This document shows, piece after piece, positions 34,134 to 43,152 of a DNA stretch of 64,000 bases; the stretch's first letter is position 1, and each line of letters begins with the position of its first letter. Source of the DNA: Burkholderia sp. WP9 (lineage in GTDB: Bacteria > Pseudomonadota > Gammaproteobacteria > Burkholderiales > Burkholderiaceae). The notes beneath the pieces were generated by a model. That model was given only the letters and a program-made list of their open reading frames with translations. It searched no databases and was not told where the DNA came from. Location of the stretch: assembly GCF_900104795.1 (NCBI RefSeq), contig NZ_FNTG01000001.1:2790001-2854000 (forward strand), written 5' to 3'. A program made the position numbers and the translations under genes.

Positions 34134-35339
34134 ATGGCTGCCGACGCAATGGAACAAGACTACGTCCTGATTGTGGAACCGAATCTGACCGGGCACCGCT
34201 GGCGCTATGTCGAGTGGACCATGCAGGCCTGCGCGGAGGCCGGCTATCCGTGCATGCTCGTGACCGAATGCGCGAACGAAGACCACCGGCTCGCGCGGCA
34301 AATCACCGCCGCTAACCGCCCGGACCAGCAGATCGCTTTCGTCGATCCCGAGGAGCGGCCGCGCAGCCGCCTGCGCGAGCCCAACGAATACTGGCGCTTT
34401 CACCGCTACTTCAAGCGTGTGTACACGATCATCAGCCGCATGCAGTCCATCCGTCTCGTGGTCGTGCCTTACGTCGATTACTTCTTTTATTCGCTGCCGT
34501 TTCTCGGCTCGCCATTCGGCGACACGCCGTGGATCGGCATCACGATGCGCGCGACGTTTCATCACCACAAGGTCGGCATCAAGGCGCCCGATCGTCCGCT
34601 CGTCAATGCGGTCAAGTCGCAGCTATTCAAGCGCGCGATCCGCACCACCGGCCTGCGCACGCTGCTGACGATCGACCCCACGCTGCCCGAATGGGCGGCC
34701 CATAACGCGTGGAAACACAGCGCGGCCATCGCCTATGTGGCCGACCCGTTCCCCGATGAGCAGGCGGAGGACCCGGCGCTGGCCCGCAACCGTCTGGGGC
34801 TCGATCCCGAACAACGCTATTTGCTGGTGTACGGCGCGATCACGGAACGCAAGGGCATCTACGAACTGGTTCATGCGCTCACGCGACTCGAGCATGCCCC
34901 CACGTTGATCGTCGCCGGCGAGCAGGACGCGGGCACGCGCCACTTCATGCGCAACCATGTGCGAAGCCTCAAGCCTGCACCGCTGGTGCTCGACACATTC
35001 ATTTCCAATGATACGGAGCGCGACCTGTTCTCCGCGTGCGACGCGGTCTGGCTCGGCTATAAGGGGCACTACGGCATGAGCGGCGTGCTGGTGCAGGCGT
35101 ACCGCTTCGGCAAACCCGTCATCGCGACGGAAGACGGTTTGATCGGCTGGTTCAGCCGGCGTTGCGAGTTGGGGCCGATCCTGAGCGACCTGAGTTCCGC
35201 GTCGATCGGCCGTGCGATCACCGAGACGATGACCTCCTGGCCGCACGCGCCTGAAACCGTGCCGGGCGCGCGTGAAGATCTGTTGTCACGGCATACGCTT
35301 GGACAGTTCAAGCAGACCTTGCTGCAACAAATGGCCTGA
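34134..35339 (+). CDS. GT4-like glycosyltransferase
   Basis: This 401-residue GT-B protein begins near MEQDYVLIVEPNLTGHRWRY. Its C-terminal domain contains YLLVYGAITERKGIYELVHA and LGYKGHYGMSGVLVQAYRFG, the usual nucleotide-sugar pocket. The E-x7-E motif is degenerate, so the family branch is unusual. The start may be 34134 or 34149, and neither has a strong ribosome site. It is alone on the plus strand between wzx and the acyltransferase. Confidence 0.75.
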   Translation: MAADAMEQDYVLIVEPNLTGHRWRYVEWTMQACAEAGYPCMLVTECANEDHRLARQITAANRPDQQIAFVDPEERPRSRLREPNEYWRFHRYFKRVYTIISRMQSIRLVVVPYVDYFFYSLPFLGSPFGDTPWIGITMRATFHHHKVGIKAPDRPLVNAVKSQLFKRAIRTTGLRTLLTIDPTLPEWAAHNAWKHSAAIAYVADPFPDEQAEDPALARNRLGLDPEQRYLLVYGAITERKGIYELVHALTRLEHAPTLIVAGEQDAGTRHFMRNHVRSLKPAPLVLDTFISNDTERDLFSACDAVWLGYKGHYGMSGVLVQAYRFGKPVIATEDGLIGWFSRRCELGPILSDLSSASIGRAITETMTSWPHAPETVPGAREDLLSRHTLGQFKQTLLQQMA

Positions 35340-35366
35340 CTGCACAGCAACGGTTTTTCAAAAAAC

Positions 35367-35399
35367 GCGAGGCGTCCAGCATTACGATGGACGCCTCGC
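35367..35399 (-). terminator. Intrinsic terminator of the acyltransferase gene
   Basis: A perfect 12-bp stem, GCGAGGCGTCCA with TGGACGCCTCGC, is followed on the minus strand by GTTTTTT. It ends leftward transcription from the acyltransferase gene. On the plus strand no T-run follows, so it would only weakly stop the GT4 gene. Confidence 0.85.
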
Positions 35400-35466
35400 C
35401 ATTTGTGGCATTTGTGGCATCGGTTAATTGGCCGGATACACGCGTAACCGGCCGCATCCCCCCTGC

Positions 35467-36621
35467 TCAGGACAACTGGCCACCCGCCGCGGCGGCAGGC
35501 ACCTGCTCGCGCACCGAACTGCTGCGCTTTTCCGGGAACAGCGCGTTGCGCATCAGCAGGAACGGGTACTCGATGGCGCGCGTGGTCACGTAGCCGATCG
35601 TAATCGCAATCGCAAACTGCGCCGCAAGCGCGACAGCCCAGATGAGGCTCGGCGCGAGACCCAACGCGGTCGCTTTGCGAATCAGCATGTCGCCGGGCGC
35701 GAGCGCGAGCGAATGCCACAAGTAAATACCATACGAATAAAGGCCGATCCACGCCACGCCGCGATACAGCCACGATTGACGCAGCGACCCGGAGTACTCC
35801 AGTACCAGCACGATCAGCGCGGCGAATCCGATCGCCTGGATCGTATAGCCGATGCTTTCATCCAGCGCGAGATTCTTCGTTGCGAAGGCAAGCCATGCGC
35901 AAAGCAGGACGACGCTGAAGATCAGCAGCCACTTGCGCTTCGCGAGCTGATGGTAGACGCCGGGTTTCATCCAGTAGATCGCGGAAAGAATCACGCCGAC
36001 CAGCAAACTGTCGATCCGGTATTGCGTATACGCGAAAGCCGCCTCGAGGTTGCCGCCCGCCACGGCGAAGCAGCGCGCGGTGAGCACTATCGCGCAGATG
36101 CCGGTGAGCACGCTGACGATCGTCCAGGCGCCGAGACGCCAGCGCGCGAACAGAAGCAGAAGCGCGGGCAGCACCAGATAGAAGTGTTCTTCGACGGCAA
36201 GGCTCCACGTCTGCGTAATCGAGGTGCCCAGATAGTTCTGCAAGTGGGTCAGGTTCTGGATCAGGAAGGAATTCCACGGGTGGCGTCCGGCCAGCACATG
36301 AAAGACGATCAGCACGTAATACGCGGGCCAGATGCGGAAAATCCGCCGGATGATAAAGCGCCGTGCGTCGACGTGCCCGGTCTCGGCGTACTGTCGAAGC
36401 AGCAGGCCACCCACCAGAAAACCGCTGAGCGTGAAGAACAGATTCACGCCTTCGCGGCCGAAATTCTTCAGCGGGTACTCAATAATCTGAATGAGGTAAT
36501 TGCCGGTGTGAACAGCATGAAAGTGAAAGCCCATCACCATGATGATGGCGATGCCGCGCACGAAGTCCAGCTCGACCGCCCGCCCGGCTGTTGTGGGTCC
36601 CGCCCCGCCGAATAATTTCAT
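35467..36621 (-). CDS. OafA/YrhL-type membrane acyltransferase
   Basis: This 384-residue acyltransferase-3 family protein has about 10 helices. The early motif ELDFVRGIAIIMVMGFHFHA carries the family His near residue 32, and the sequence continues with FIIRRIFRIWPAYYVLIVF and SLAVEEHFYLVLPALLL. Such enzymes O-acetylate or otherwise acylate exopolysaccharide sugars at the membrane. It is transcribed opposite to wzy, with two tandem hairpins in its leader and a strong terminator after it. Confidence 0.88.
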   Translation of the reverse strand: MKLFGGAGPTTAGRAVELDFVRGIAIIMVMGFHFHAVHTGNYLIQIIEYPLKNFGREGVNLFFTLSGFLVGGLLLRQYAETGHVDARRFIIRRIFRIWPAYYVLIVFHVLAGRHPWNSFLIQNLTHLQNYLGTSITQTWSLAVEEHFYLVLPALLLLFARWRLGAWTIVSVLTGICAIVLTARCFAVAGGNLEAAFAYTQYRIDSLLVGVILSAIYWMKPGVYHQLAKRKWLLIFSVVLLCAWLAFATKNLALDESIGYTIQAIGFAALIVLVLEYSGSLRQSWLYRGVAWIGLYSYGIYLWHSLALAPGDMLIRKATALGLAPSLIWAVALAAQFAIAITIGYVTTRAIEYPFLLMRNALFPEKRSSSVREQVPAAAAGGQLS

Positions 36622-36640
36622 GTTGTTCCCCCTGTCGACC

Positions 36641-36729
36641 AGAGTTGACGCTTCAGCGCCTCACTCTGGTCCTACGCACATGCGAGCGAGAAGAGTTGGC
36701 GCTTTAGCGCTTTTACCCTACTCTGATCC
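36641..36729 (-). repeat. Tandem hairpin repeats in the acyltransferase leader
   Basis: Two copies of one motif lie at 36641-36672 and 36692-36729. On the transcribed (minus) strand each reads AGAGT...GCGC-TRAA-GCGyC-AACTCT, so each can fold as an outer AGAGT/ACTCT stem and an inner GCGC/GCGY stem closed by a tetraloop. The second lies only about 20 nt before the ATG at 36621, next to the ribosome site. The paired arrangement suggests an RNA regulatory element or a small RNA. Apart from this the 36622-37015 interval holds no gene that I can see. Confidence 0.6.
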
Positions 36730-37015
36730 CATGCAAGATGGTTGCTGTCGTCGTTCACGGGCGCGTGGCCCTTTTTGCATCTTCGGTGTCGGCAAGCGTG
36801 CGTGCGCGCCAACTTCAAGGCATTGGCCGACAAGATACGCAAGTTTGCGCGCGTCTTGCAGAGCATGCGCTTTCCGCCGACGCCAGAACCCAGACAATGC
36901 TCGACGAATGCGGTCCAGCCAACTAACAGCGCGGGAGATTCCTTCAAAATAACCCGATGCGAGACCGTCCGCTATAGACCGACGGCGGATCGAAGGCGAC
37001 GGGGAGGAATCAGTA

Positions 37016-38509
37016 ATGCGCCATCAGTATGCAACGCCCTGGATATGGATTTTTCTGCTACCGCTTGCGTTCGACTACAAGGCGACCGACGCGAATACCG
37101 GCCACTTCGCGCAGTTCATCTTCGTCCTTCCGGCGATCGCCGCGGGCATTGCGCTCCTTCTCATCGCACCGCGCTTTCGCGAACGTTCGCGGCTACGCTC
37201 GGCCGTGACGTGGAGCGTGATGCTGTGCGTGTTCGGCAGCATCGTCGCGCAACTGGTTCAGGATAACGACACCGGCAACTACTTGCGCGTGCTGTTGCCA
37301 TTCGTCCTCTTCATGCTGGGCTATCTCGTGGCATGTCGCCCGTGGAGCGAATTCCGCATCGCCCAGTTCGAAAAAGCCCTGTTCGTCGCCAACGTCATCA
37401 GCCTCGTGTTCACCCTGGTCTACGGCATGGCGACCGGCGGCGGTCTCGACGACGTGCGCTTCCGCATCCTCTCCGTGACCCTGCTGGGTTTGCAAGGCGT
37501 GCTGCTCCACGAATTTATCGTGGCGAAGCGTTTTTCCTTTTTCACCGTGTCGGTGTTCGCCCTGAGCGTTGTCATCGAGCTGCTCAGTGTGACCCGCAGC
37601 GCGATGATCGGCACCGTGCTGCTGTTCCTGATCGCCATGGCACTCAGCGCGCCGTCTATCCGCCATATCTGGCGCGCGATGAGCCGCACGATCATTATCA
37701 GTGCCGTGCTCGCCGGCGCGGCCGGCGTTGCGGCGCTGAGTTTCCCCACCGTCGCCGAACACTGGACGCAGCGCATTTTCTTCTCCGAAGAGACCCGCTC
37801 CGGCAAGGATCCGACCACCGTCACGCGTCTCGCGGAAATGCGAGACCAGTACGATCAGGTGACGGCGGAACCGGAGACGTTGCTATTCGGCGAGGGCTAC
37901 GGTCACTACTACCGTTACTCACCGGTCTATCTGCCCGACCTCGCCGGTCAGATCAGCGAGAAAGACTTCTACGCAATCAGCGAGTGGGCCGCGGGACACA
38001 ATTTCTGGGTCTATCAGTTCTTCGCGGGCGGCCTGCTGTTCGGCCTCGCCATGCCGTTGGTCACGCTCGCGGCGCTGGCGATCTGCCTGTTCTCGTATCG
38101 CTACTGGCGCTCTGTCGTGCCCGACGCGCCCATGTTGCCGGTGCTCGGGCGCGCCATCATGCTGTTTGCGGCGTTGCCGGCCACGTCGATCGGCGGCAAT
38201 CCGCTCGGCCCGCGTTTTTCGGGCCTGATATTCGGCGTCGCGCTCGGCTTGATGATCGCCACTCACGCGCGTTTGCAGCGCGCGCTGCCGGCTCGCGCGC
38301 GACGCTTTCGCCGTCCGCCGCATGTACGGGCGGAGGCAATGCCCGAGTTGCCCGGCCGGATCCAACCCGGCATGGGCCGCGCCGACCTCCCGTCCACGCT
38401 CGGCATGTCGAGCACAGCCAATACCGGCAGCGACTCCCGCCAGTTCGGGGCGCTCGTCCCGCACACGCCGCAGAGGCACCGCTCCAACCGACCCGATATC
38501 ATCCGATGA
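37016..38509 (+). CDS. wzy: Wzy-like polysaccharide polymerase
   Basis: This 497-residue protein has 11-12 helices and a large periplasmic loop (about residues 255-330, FFSEETRSGKDPTTVTRLAE to EWAAGHNFWVYQFFAGG), the plan of O-antigen/EPS polymerases. An Arg/Pro-rich cytoplasmic tail of about 70 residues is unusual. The start follows GGGGAGG. The downstream GT4 gene overlaps by 4 nt (ATGA), so polymerase and glycosyltransferase are coupled. Confidence 0.8.
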   Translation: MRHQYATPWIWIFLLPLAFDYKATDANTGHFAQFIFVLPAIAAGIALLLIAPRFRERSRLRSAVTWSVMLCVFGSIVAQLVQDNDTGNYLRVLLPFVLFMLGYLVACRPWSEFRIAQFEKALFVANVISLVFTLVYGMATGGGLDDVRFRILSVTLLGLQGVLLHEFIVAKRFSFFTVSVFALSVVIELLSVTRSAMIGTVLLFLIAMALSAPSIRHIWRAMSRTIIISAVLAGAAGVAALSFPTVAEHWTQRIFFSEETRSGKDPTTVTRLAEMRDQYDQVTAEPETLLFGEGYGHYYRYSPVYLPDLAGQISEKDFYAISEWAAGHNFWVYQFFAGGLLFGLAMPLVTLAALAICLFSYRYWRSVVPDAPMLPVLGRAIMLFAALPATSIGGNPLGPRFSGLIFGVALGLMIATHARLQRALPARARRFRRPPHVRAEAMPELPGRIQPGMGRADLPSTLGMSSTANTGSDSRQFGALVPHTPQRHRSNRPDIIR

Positions 38510-39720
38510 AAATCCTCCACCTGCTTGCAAGCGTCGACCCACGTGCCGGCGGTCCCGTTGAAGGCGTGCGCCGCAGCGGCGTGGCCATGCAGGAAGCCGG
38601 GCACGAGATCGAAGTGGCGACGTGCGATGCGCCCAGCGAGGCCTACCTCGCGGCTTTCCCGTTCCCGGTCCACGCCTTCGGCCCGACCCGCGGCCGCTAC
38701 AGCTTCAGTGAGCGCCTCGCGCCCTGGCTTGCCGCCAACGCGAAGCGCTTCGACGCGGTGATCGTCCACGGCTTGTGGCAATACCACGGCTTCGCGGCCT
38801 GGAAAGTCCTGCACAACAGCGAGGTGCCGTATTACGTATATGTACACGGCATGCTGGACCCGTGGTTCAAAGAGGCCTACCCGCTCAAGCATCTGAAGAA
38901 GTGGCTGTACTGGCCGTGGGCCGAGTATCGCGTGTTGCGCGATGCGCGCGCCGTCATCTTCACGACGGAAGAAGAACGCACGCGAGCGCGCCAATCGTTC
39001 TGGCTGTACCGGGCGCACGAACGCATCGTGCCGTTCGGCACGGCGGTGCCGCAACTCGAACCCGCGCCGCTGCGCGAAGCATTCCTGCAGGCCATCCCCA
39101 GCTTGCGCGGCAAGCGCATCGTGCTGTTTCTCGGCCGCGTGCATGCGAAAAAAGGCTGCGATCTGCTGATCGACGCATTCGCGCGCATTGCCAGCCGCGA
39201 TCAAACGCTGCACCTCGTCATTGCCGGCCCGGACGAAACCGGCTGGGCCACGACGCTGCGCACTCAGGCGCAGGCGGCCGGTGTCGCGCATCGTGTGAGT
39301 CTGCCGGGGATGCTGCAAGGCGACCTGAAGTGGGGTGCTTTTCATGCGAGCGATGTGTTCATTTTGCCGTCGCATCAGGAGAATTTCGGCGTGGCGGTGG
39401 CGGAGGCGCTCGGCTGCGGGCTGCCGGCGCTGATCTCCGACAAGGTCAATGTGTGGCGCGAGATCGAAGCGGACGGTGCGGGGCTGGTGGCCGCGGATAC
39501 GGTCGACGGTACGGAAAAGAATCTCATACGCTGGCTCGAACTCGACGACACCGCTCGCGAGGCGATGCGCGCGCAGGCGGCTCGCACATTCAATGCGCGT
39601 TTCCGGGTCGAGACCATGGTCAGCGCACTGACCGCCCTGCTCGAATCCAAGGGCCGCCACGAAGACGTGCGTGACAACACGCTCACCACACTGCGCGAAG
39701 CAACCCAGCAAAGCCGCTGA
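38506..39720 (+). CDS. GT4 glycosyltransferase coupled to wzy
   Basis: The 404-residue GT-B protein opens MKILHLLASVDPRAGGPVEG, the usual acceptor-domain start with a GGP turn. Its C-terminal pocket shows LFLGRVHAKKGCDLLIDAFA and the E-x7-E motif SHQENFGVAVAEALGCGLPA. It adds one sugar of the repeat unit. The ATG overlaps the wzy stop. A perfect terminator follows before the convergent GMC oxidoreductase gene. Confidence 0.9.
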   Translation: MKILHLLASVDPRAGGPVEGVRRSGVAMQEAGHEIEVATCDAPSEAYLAAFPFPVHAFGPTRGRYSFSERLAPWLAANAKRFDAVIVHGLWQYHGFAAWKVLHNSEVPYYVYVHGMLDPWFKEAYPLKHLKKWLYWPWAEYRVLRDARAVIFTTEEERTRARQSFWLYRAHERIVPFGTAVPQLEPAPLREAFLQAIPSLRGKRIVLFLGRVHAKKGCDLLIDAFARIASRDQTLHLVIAGPDETGWATTLRTQAQAAGVAHRVSLPGMLQGDLKWGAFHASDVFILPSHQENFGVAVAEALGCGLPALISDKVNVWREIEADGAGLVAADTVDGTEKNLIRWLELDDTAREAMRAQAARTFNARFRVETMVSALTALLESKGRHEDVRDNTLTTLREATQQSR

Positions 39721-39813
39721 ACGCGCGGGGCCAGTCACGCGGCGCGCAGTACGCGCACGCGCCTGGCTCATGACATCGCGACACTACAGCGCACAAAGTC
39801 CCAACCTGAATTG

Positions 39814-39843
39814 AAAATGGCGCGCCAGGGGCGCGCCATTTTT
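39814..39843. terminator. Bidirectional terminator
   Basis: A perfect 13-bp stem, AAAATGGCGCGCC with GGCGCGCCATTTT, closes a 3-nt loop. It is followed by T on the plus strand and by A-derived T residues on the minus strand. It separates the convergent GT4 (plus) and GMC oxidoreductase (minus) genes. Confidence 0.9.
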
Positions 39844-39863
39844 CCCTCGTCTTCATTGCGCGT

Positions 39864-41603
39864 TCACTGCTCCTTCATCAAGGGCGTCAAGGTCGATGCC
39901 GCGATCGGCAACGTATCGACCTGAGACTGCGACTGAAGCGACATGCTGGCGCTGTTCGCGGCGTCGACGCGGCTCGTGCCGACGAGATCCGGCAAATCGA
40001 GTTGCCGCTTCAGATGACCGGCGAGGCGCAGCGACAGCGCGGCAATCGTGATGGTCGGGAAATTGGCGCCGACGGTCGGAAACACCGAGCTGCCGCCAAT
40101 GTACAGATTGCTCATGCCATGCACCTTGCAATCGCGATCGACCACGCCCTCGCGCGGCGAATCGTGCATGCGCGTGGTGCCCATGTGGTGCCACGTGCCT
40201 TCGAGTTTCACCGGCCACGTCCGGCCTTCGAGCGGCTCGTCGAGCGTGACGTCCGCGACGTTTGCCATCTGCAATTCCTGCGCGAGCAACTGGAACGTCT
40301 TATCGAAAGTGCGCTGCACCTGTTCGCCGAGGCGCCACTCCACGCGCACGCGCGGCATGCCGAAATGGTCGCGCTTATCGGTCGACAACGTCACGCGGCT
40401 ATCCGGATCGGGCACCGCTTCGACGATCGCCTGCAGCGTGACGTCCGTGATCAGCGCGGGCCATTGCAACAGCCGCGTCAAACCGAAGCCGACGGTATGC
40501 AGCGGGTGCGAAATCATCGTCTCGATGTCGCGCTTCAGGCTGCGACCCGGCTGGTCCTTGCCCATCAACGCTTCCTTGAAACGGATCAGCGCCTCGGAGC
40601 CCGCACTGCCTTCGCCGTACCATTTCGAGTAGAGCCAGACACGCGAATTCAGCAGTTTCTCGCGTTCCATCCACTCCTGCTTTGGCGCGAACTGGGACGA
40701 GATCTTCGTACCGTGCGCCGACACCGCCGCATTCTGATAGTGATACTTGATGTCGTATAGCTTGTTGCGCGCGACGCCCGGACGAAAGCGCACTTTGCCC
40801 GACATCATGCGCGGATGGTCCATGAAGTAGCGGCCGACCAGATCGTTGGCATTGCCGAGGCCGGCGGCCTGCACATTGTTCGACGCGAGCAGCAGGCGCG
40901 CGTTTTCGATGCCACCTGTAGCCAGCACGAAAATCCTCGCGGTCACCGAAATTCGGCGGCCGCTGATCGTGCCCACTTTCACCCTCGAAATCGTCGTGCC
41001 TTGTGCGTCGGCGTCGATATTGAGCACGTTTGCGTGGAGGAACACGCGCACCCTCGTGGAGTGCGACAGTTCCTCGCGATACGTCTTGCCAAAGCGCACC
41101 GGCGGGCTGAACTGCGCGACGGTGTCACGCATATCGCCGGTGGCGAGCGGCAGACGGCGCACATCCTGGCGCCCGATCTCGCGCTCCCAGTAAGCGGGGT
41201 CGAAATTCTGCGGACCGAGCTTCAGCAGTTCATGCGTGCGCGCATAGTAGGGCGCCAGTTCGTCGAGACCGAACGGCCAGCCGCTGTGCGCGATCCAGTC
41301 GCGCTTTTCGAAGTCCCAGGGGTCGAGCGGGCGGCACCAGCCGCCCCAGCAGTTGCTGCTGCCGCCAAAGTACCGGCTGCGCGAGCCGTCCGCGAACGTA
41401 TAGGGAAGCCCGACGTTCTCGCCGCGATACAGGTCGCGGGTTGCGTCGTCAGGCCCGAAGCCACCGCTTTCGAGCACGCAGGCGTCGATACCCGCCCTGG
41501 ACATTTCGAGCGCAAGCGTAATTCCGGCAACGCCTGCACCGATGATGCAGACCGTCGTTTCAACAACCGTGTTTTGTTCAACAGTACGCGTATCGATGAA
41601 CAT
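39864..41603 (-). CDS. GMC-family FAD-dependent oxidoreductase in the EPS locus
   Basis: The 579-residue flavoprotein begins near a Rossmann motif, CIIGAGVAGITLALEMSRAG with ACVLESGG after it. It has the family stretch LATGGIENARLLLASNN and a C-terminal segment with WHHMGTTRM and GGSSVFPTVGANFPTITIAA, where the His-His and Asn fit the GMC active site. GMC enzymes oxidise alcohols such as sugars. No signal peptide is visible, so it acts in the cytoplasm or at the membrane face. A sugar or lipid-linked intermediate is a reasonable substrate guess. The start follows GGGAG. Confidence 0.85.
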   Translation of the reverse strand: MFIDTRTVEQNTVVETTVCIIGAGVAGITLALEMSRAGIDACVLESGGFGPDDATRDLYRGENVGLPYTFADGSRSRYFGGSSNCWGGWCRPLDPWDFEKRDWIAHSGWPFGLDELAPYYARTHELLKLGPQNFDPAYWEREIGRQDVRRLPLATGDMRDTVAQFSPPVRFGKTYREELSHSTRVRVFLHANVLNIDADAQGTTISRVKVGTISGRRISVTARIFVLATGGIENARLLLASNNVQAAGLGNANDLVGRYFMDHPRMMSGKVRFRPGVARNKLYDIKYHYQNAAVSAHGTKISSQFAPKQEWMEREKLLNSRVWLYSKWYGEGSAGSEALIRFKEALMGKDQPGRSLKRDIETMISHPLHTVGFGLTRLLQWPALITDVTLQAIVEAVPDPDSRVTLSTDKRDHFGMPRVRVEWRLGEQVQRTFDKTFQLLAQELQMANVADVTLDEPLEGRTWPVKLEGTWHHMGTTRMHDSPREGVVDRDCKVHGMSNLYIGGSSVFPTVGANFPTITIAALSLRLAGHLKRQLDLPDLVGTSRVDAANSASMSLQSQSQVDTLPIAASTLTPLMKEQ

Positions 41604-41823
41604 CCCCTACTCCCGATCTTCTTCACGCATTTCTTGAGCGCGTCACGGTTCGCCGGCCACGGCCGGCAACCATGCTACGCAAACGTCGCAACCGGGTTCT
41701 GCAGGCGTGCCGCCTCGGGTGCCGCTCACCCTATCGCGCGACAATCCGTTGCGGCAGCCCACATTCCGGCACTGCGACCTCGGCCTCCTCAGCGTACGAA
41801 CGCTGTGGTTCTATGTCTGTGGG

Positions 41824-42444
41824 TCAGGTCACGGAGTCGAACCGTTTCCTGATGAAGCGGCACGGATTTCCACCGTACACGCCCTCGGCGTCCAGCGACC
41901 GATGCACGACCGACAAAGGCGTCACGACCGCCGAACGGCCAATCGTCACGCCCATTTGCACCACGCATTTCGACGTGATCCAGACGCCGTCCTCGATGAT
42001 GATCGGCGCAACGTGCAGATCCATCGTGGTGCTCATGTCATGTGAGCCGGCGGTGAGGAACGTGCCTTGAGAGATGCACACGTTCGAGCCGATGCGAATC
42101 AGCGTCTGGTTGTAGATCCAGACATCGACACCGAACCAGCAGTTGTCGCCCACCTCGAGATTCCACGGCGCCTTCACGCGCACCGGATGCACGAACCGGC
42201 AACCTGTACCGATCTTCGCGCCGAACAGTCGCAGCAAGGCGACGCGCACACCGGAAAACGGCAGCAGTTTGTTGTTGATCACACAGGCTTCGAGCACGAA
42301 CCAGATCAGTTCGATCAGCGCGCCGCGCCGCGCCTGATAATTTCCTTTGCCGGCCTGCGCCAGCTCGATGACGCGACCGTCTTCGCGCACAGCATCGGCC
42401 TGCGGCATGCGGCCGATATGGGGATCGTCGGCAATGTTACCCAT
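41824..42444 (-). CDS. wcaF: WcaF-like colanic-acid-type acetyltransferase
   Basis: The 206-residue protein starts at the ATG at 42442-42444 behind GGAGAAAG. It contains left-handed beta-helix hexapeptide repeats (VRVALLRLFGAKIGTGCRFV, then LEVGDNCWFGVDVWIYN and IGSNVCISQGTFLTAGSHD, the last with the catalytic His) as in WcaF and NodL/LacA families. It should O-acetylate a sugar of the repeat unit in the cytoplasm. It is the next leftward gene after the wcaI-like gene, separated from it only by the inserted opposite-strand gene at 42630. Confidence 0.85.
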   Translation of the reverse strand: MGNIADDPHIGRMPQADAVREDGRVIELAQAGKGNYQARRGALIELIWFVLEACVINNKLLPFSGVRVALLRLFGAKIGTGCRFVHPVRVKAPWNLEVGDNCWFGVDVWIYNQTLIRIGSNVCISQGTFLTAGSHDMSTTMDLHVAPIIIEDGVWITSKCVVQMGVTIGRSAVVTPLSVVHRSLDAEGVYGGNPCRFIRKRFDSVT

Positions 42445-42629
42445 CAGCTTTCTCCGAACCACGAACAGTGGTAAACATACGCAGGCATGCCAGGCAAATT
42501 CTTTACATTATGTTGCGGCGCCTTGCGGGACTTTTCACTGTGGCCGTGCCGGCAAGCGTTTTGGCGGCTACACGCGTACTGGTTGGCGCACGATAGCTTT
42601 ATCCCGACCGCATCTCCTTGGGGAACAAG

Positions 42630-43121
42630 ATGAACACCTCGCTTCGACACACCGCTACCTGGATGCTTCTCGCGATCGGATCGTGCGCGGCGCCGGCTTT
42701 CGCGCAGAAGGCCGCGCCCGAACCCGCACCCGCCGCGACCGCGGTCAACGCCTACGGCGTCAACGCACAGCTTCCCGCCAACCGGCGCGCCGCGCATCGC
42801 GACAGCGAGAAGGCGTTGCTCGGCTCGCCGAATCCCTACGGCACGGACAACATGCAAGGCAATACCGACGACGCCCAGCGCGCCGCGTTGCTCGATACGC
42901 AACGCATGACCGTGCTGGGTGGGGGGCAGGGTGCGCAACCGGCGGTCGGCAAGGGCCAGCGCAAGGCGCCCGCCGCGGCCAACGGCCAGGTGCGTGTAGC
43001 GGGCCAGCCGGGCCGTCCGAATCCGGCTGCCAACGCGCTGGCGGCGGACGGCACCGCGAAAACCACCTATGCCGATCCCTACACGTCGGGCAAACGCGGC
43101 GTCTACCGTTCTCCGTGGTGA
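42630..43121 (+). CDS. Secreted 163-residue protein within the EPS operon
   Basis: The ATG at 42630 follows GGGGAAC, and a signal peptide ends at the predicted ALA-like site (MLLAIGSCAAPAFA). The mature protein is Ala/Gly/Pro-rich and apparently disordered, with NAYGVNAQLPANRRAAHRDS and SPNPYGTDNMQGNTDD. It ends KTTYADPYTSGKRGVYRSPW. It lies on the opposite strand between two leftward EPS genes. I know no family. The position suggests a periplasmic or surface-associated EPS accessory. Confidence 0.6.
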   Translation: MNTSLRHTATWMLLAIGSCAAPAFAQKAAPEPAPAATAVNAYGVNAQLPANRRAAHRDSEKALLGSPNPYGTDNMQGNTDDAQRAALLDTQRMTVLGGGQGAQPAVGKGQRKAPAAANGQVRVAGQPGRPNPAANALAADGTAKTTYADPYTSGKRGVYRSPW

Positions 43122-43152
43122 CATCAGCTCCATGATGAGGCCGCGGTCCGGA

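Noticed and set aside
36641..36729. Mini-ykkC (guanidine-II) riboswitch, because of paired hairpins
   Set aside because: The tetraloops are TAAA/TGAA on the transcribed strand, not ACGR.
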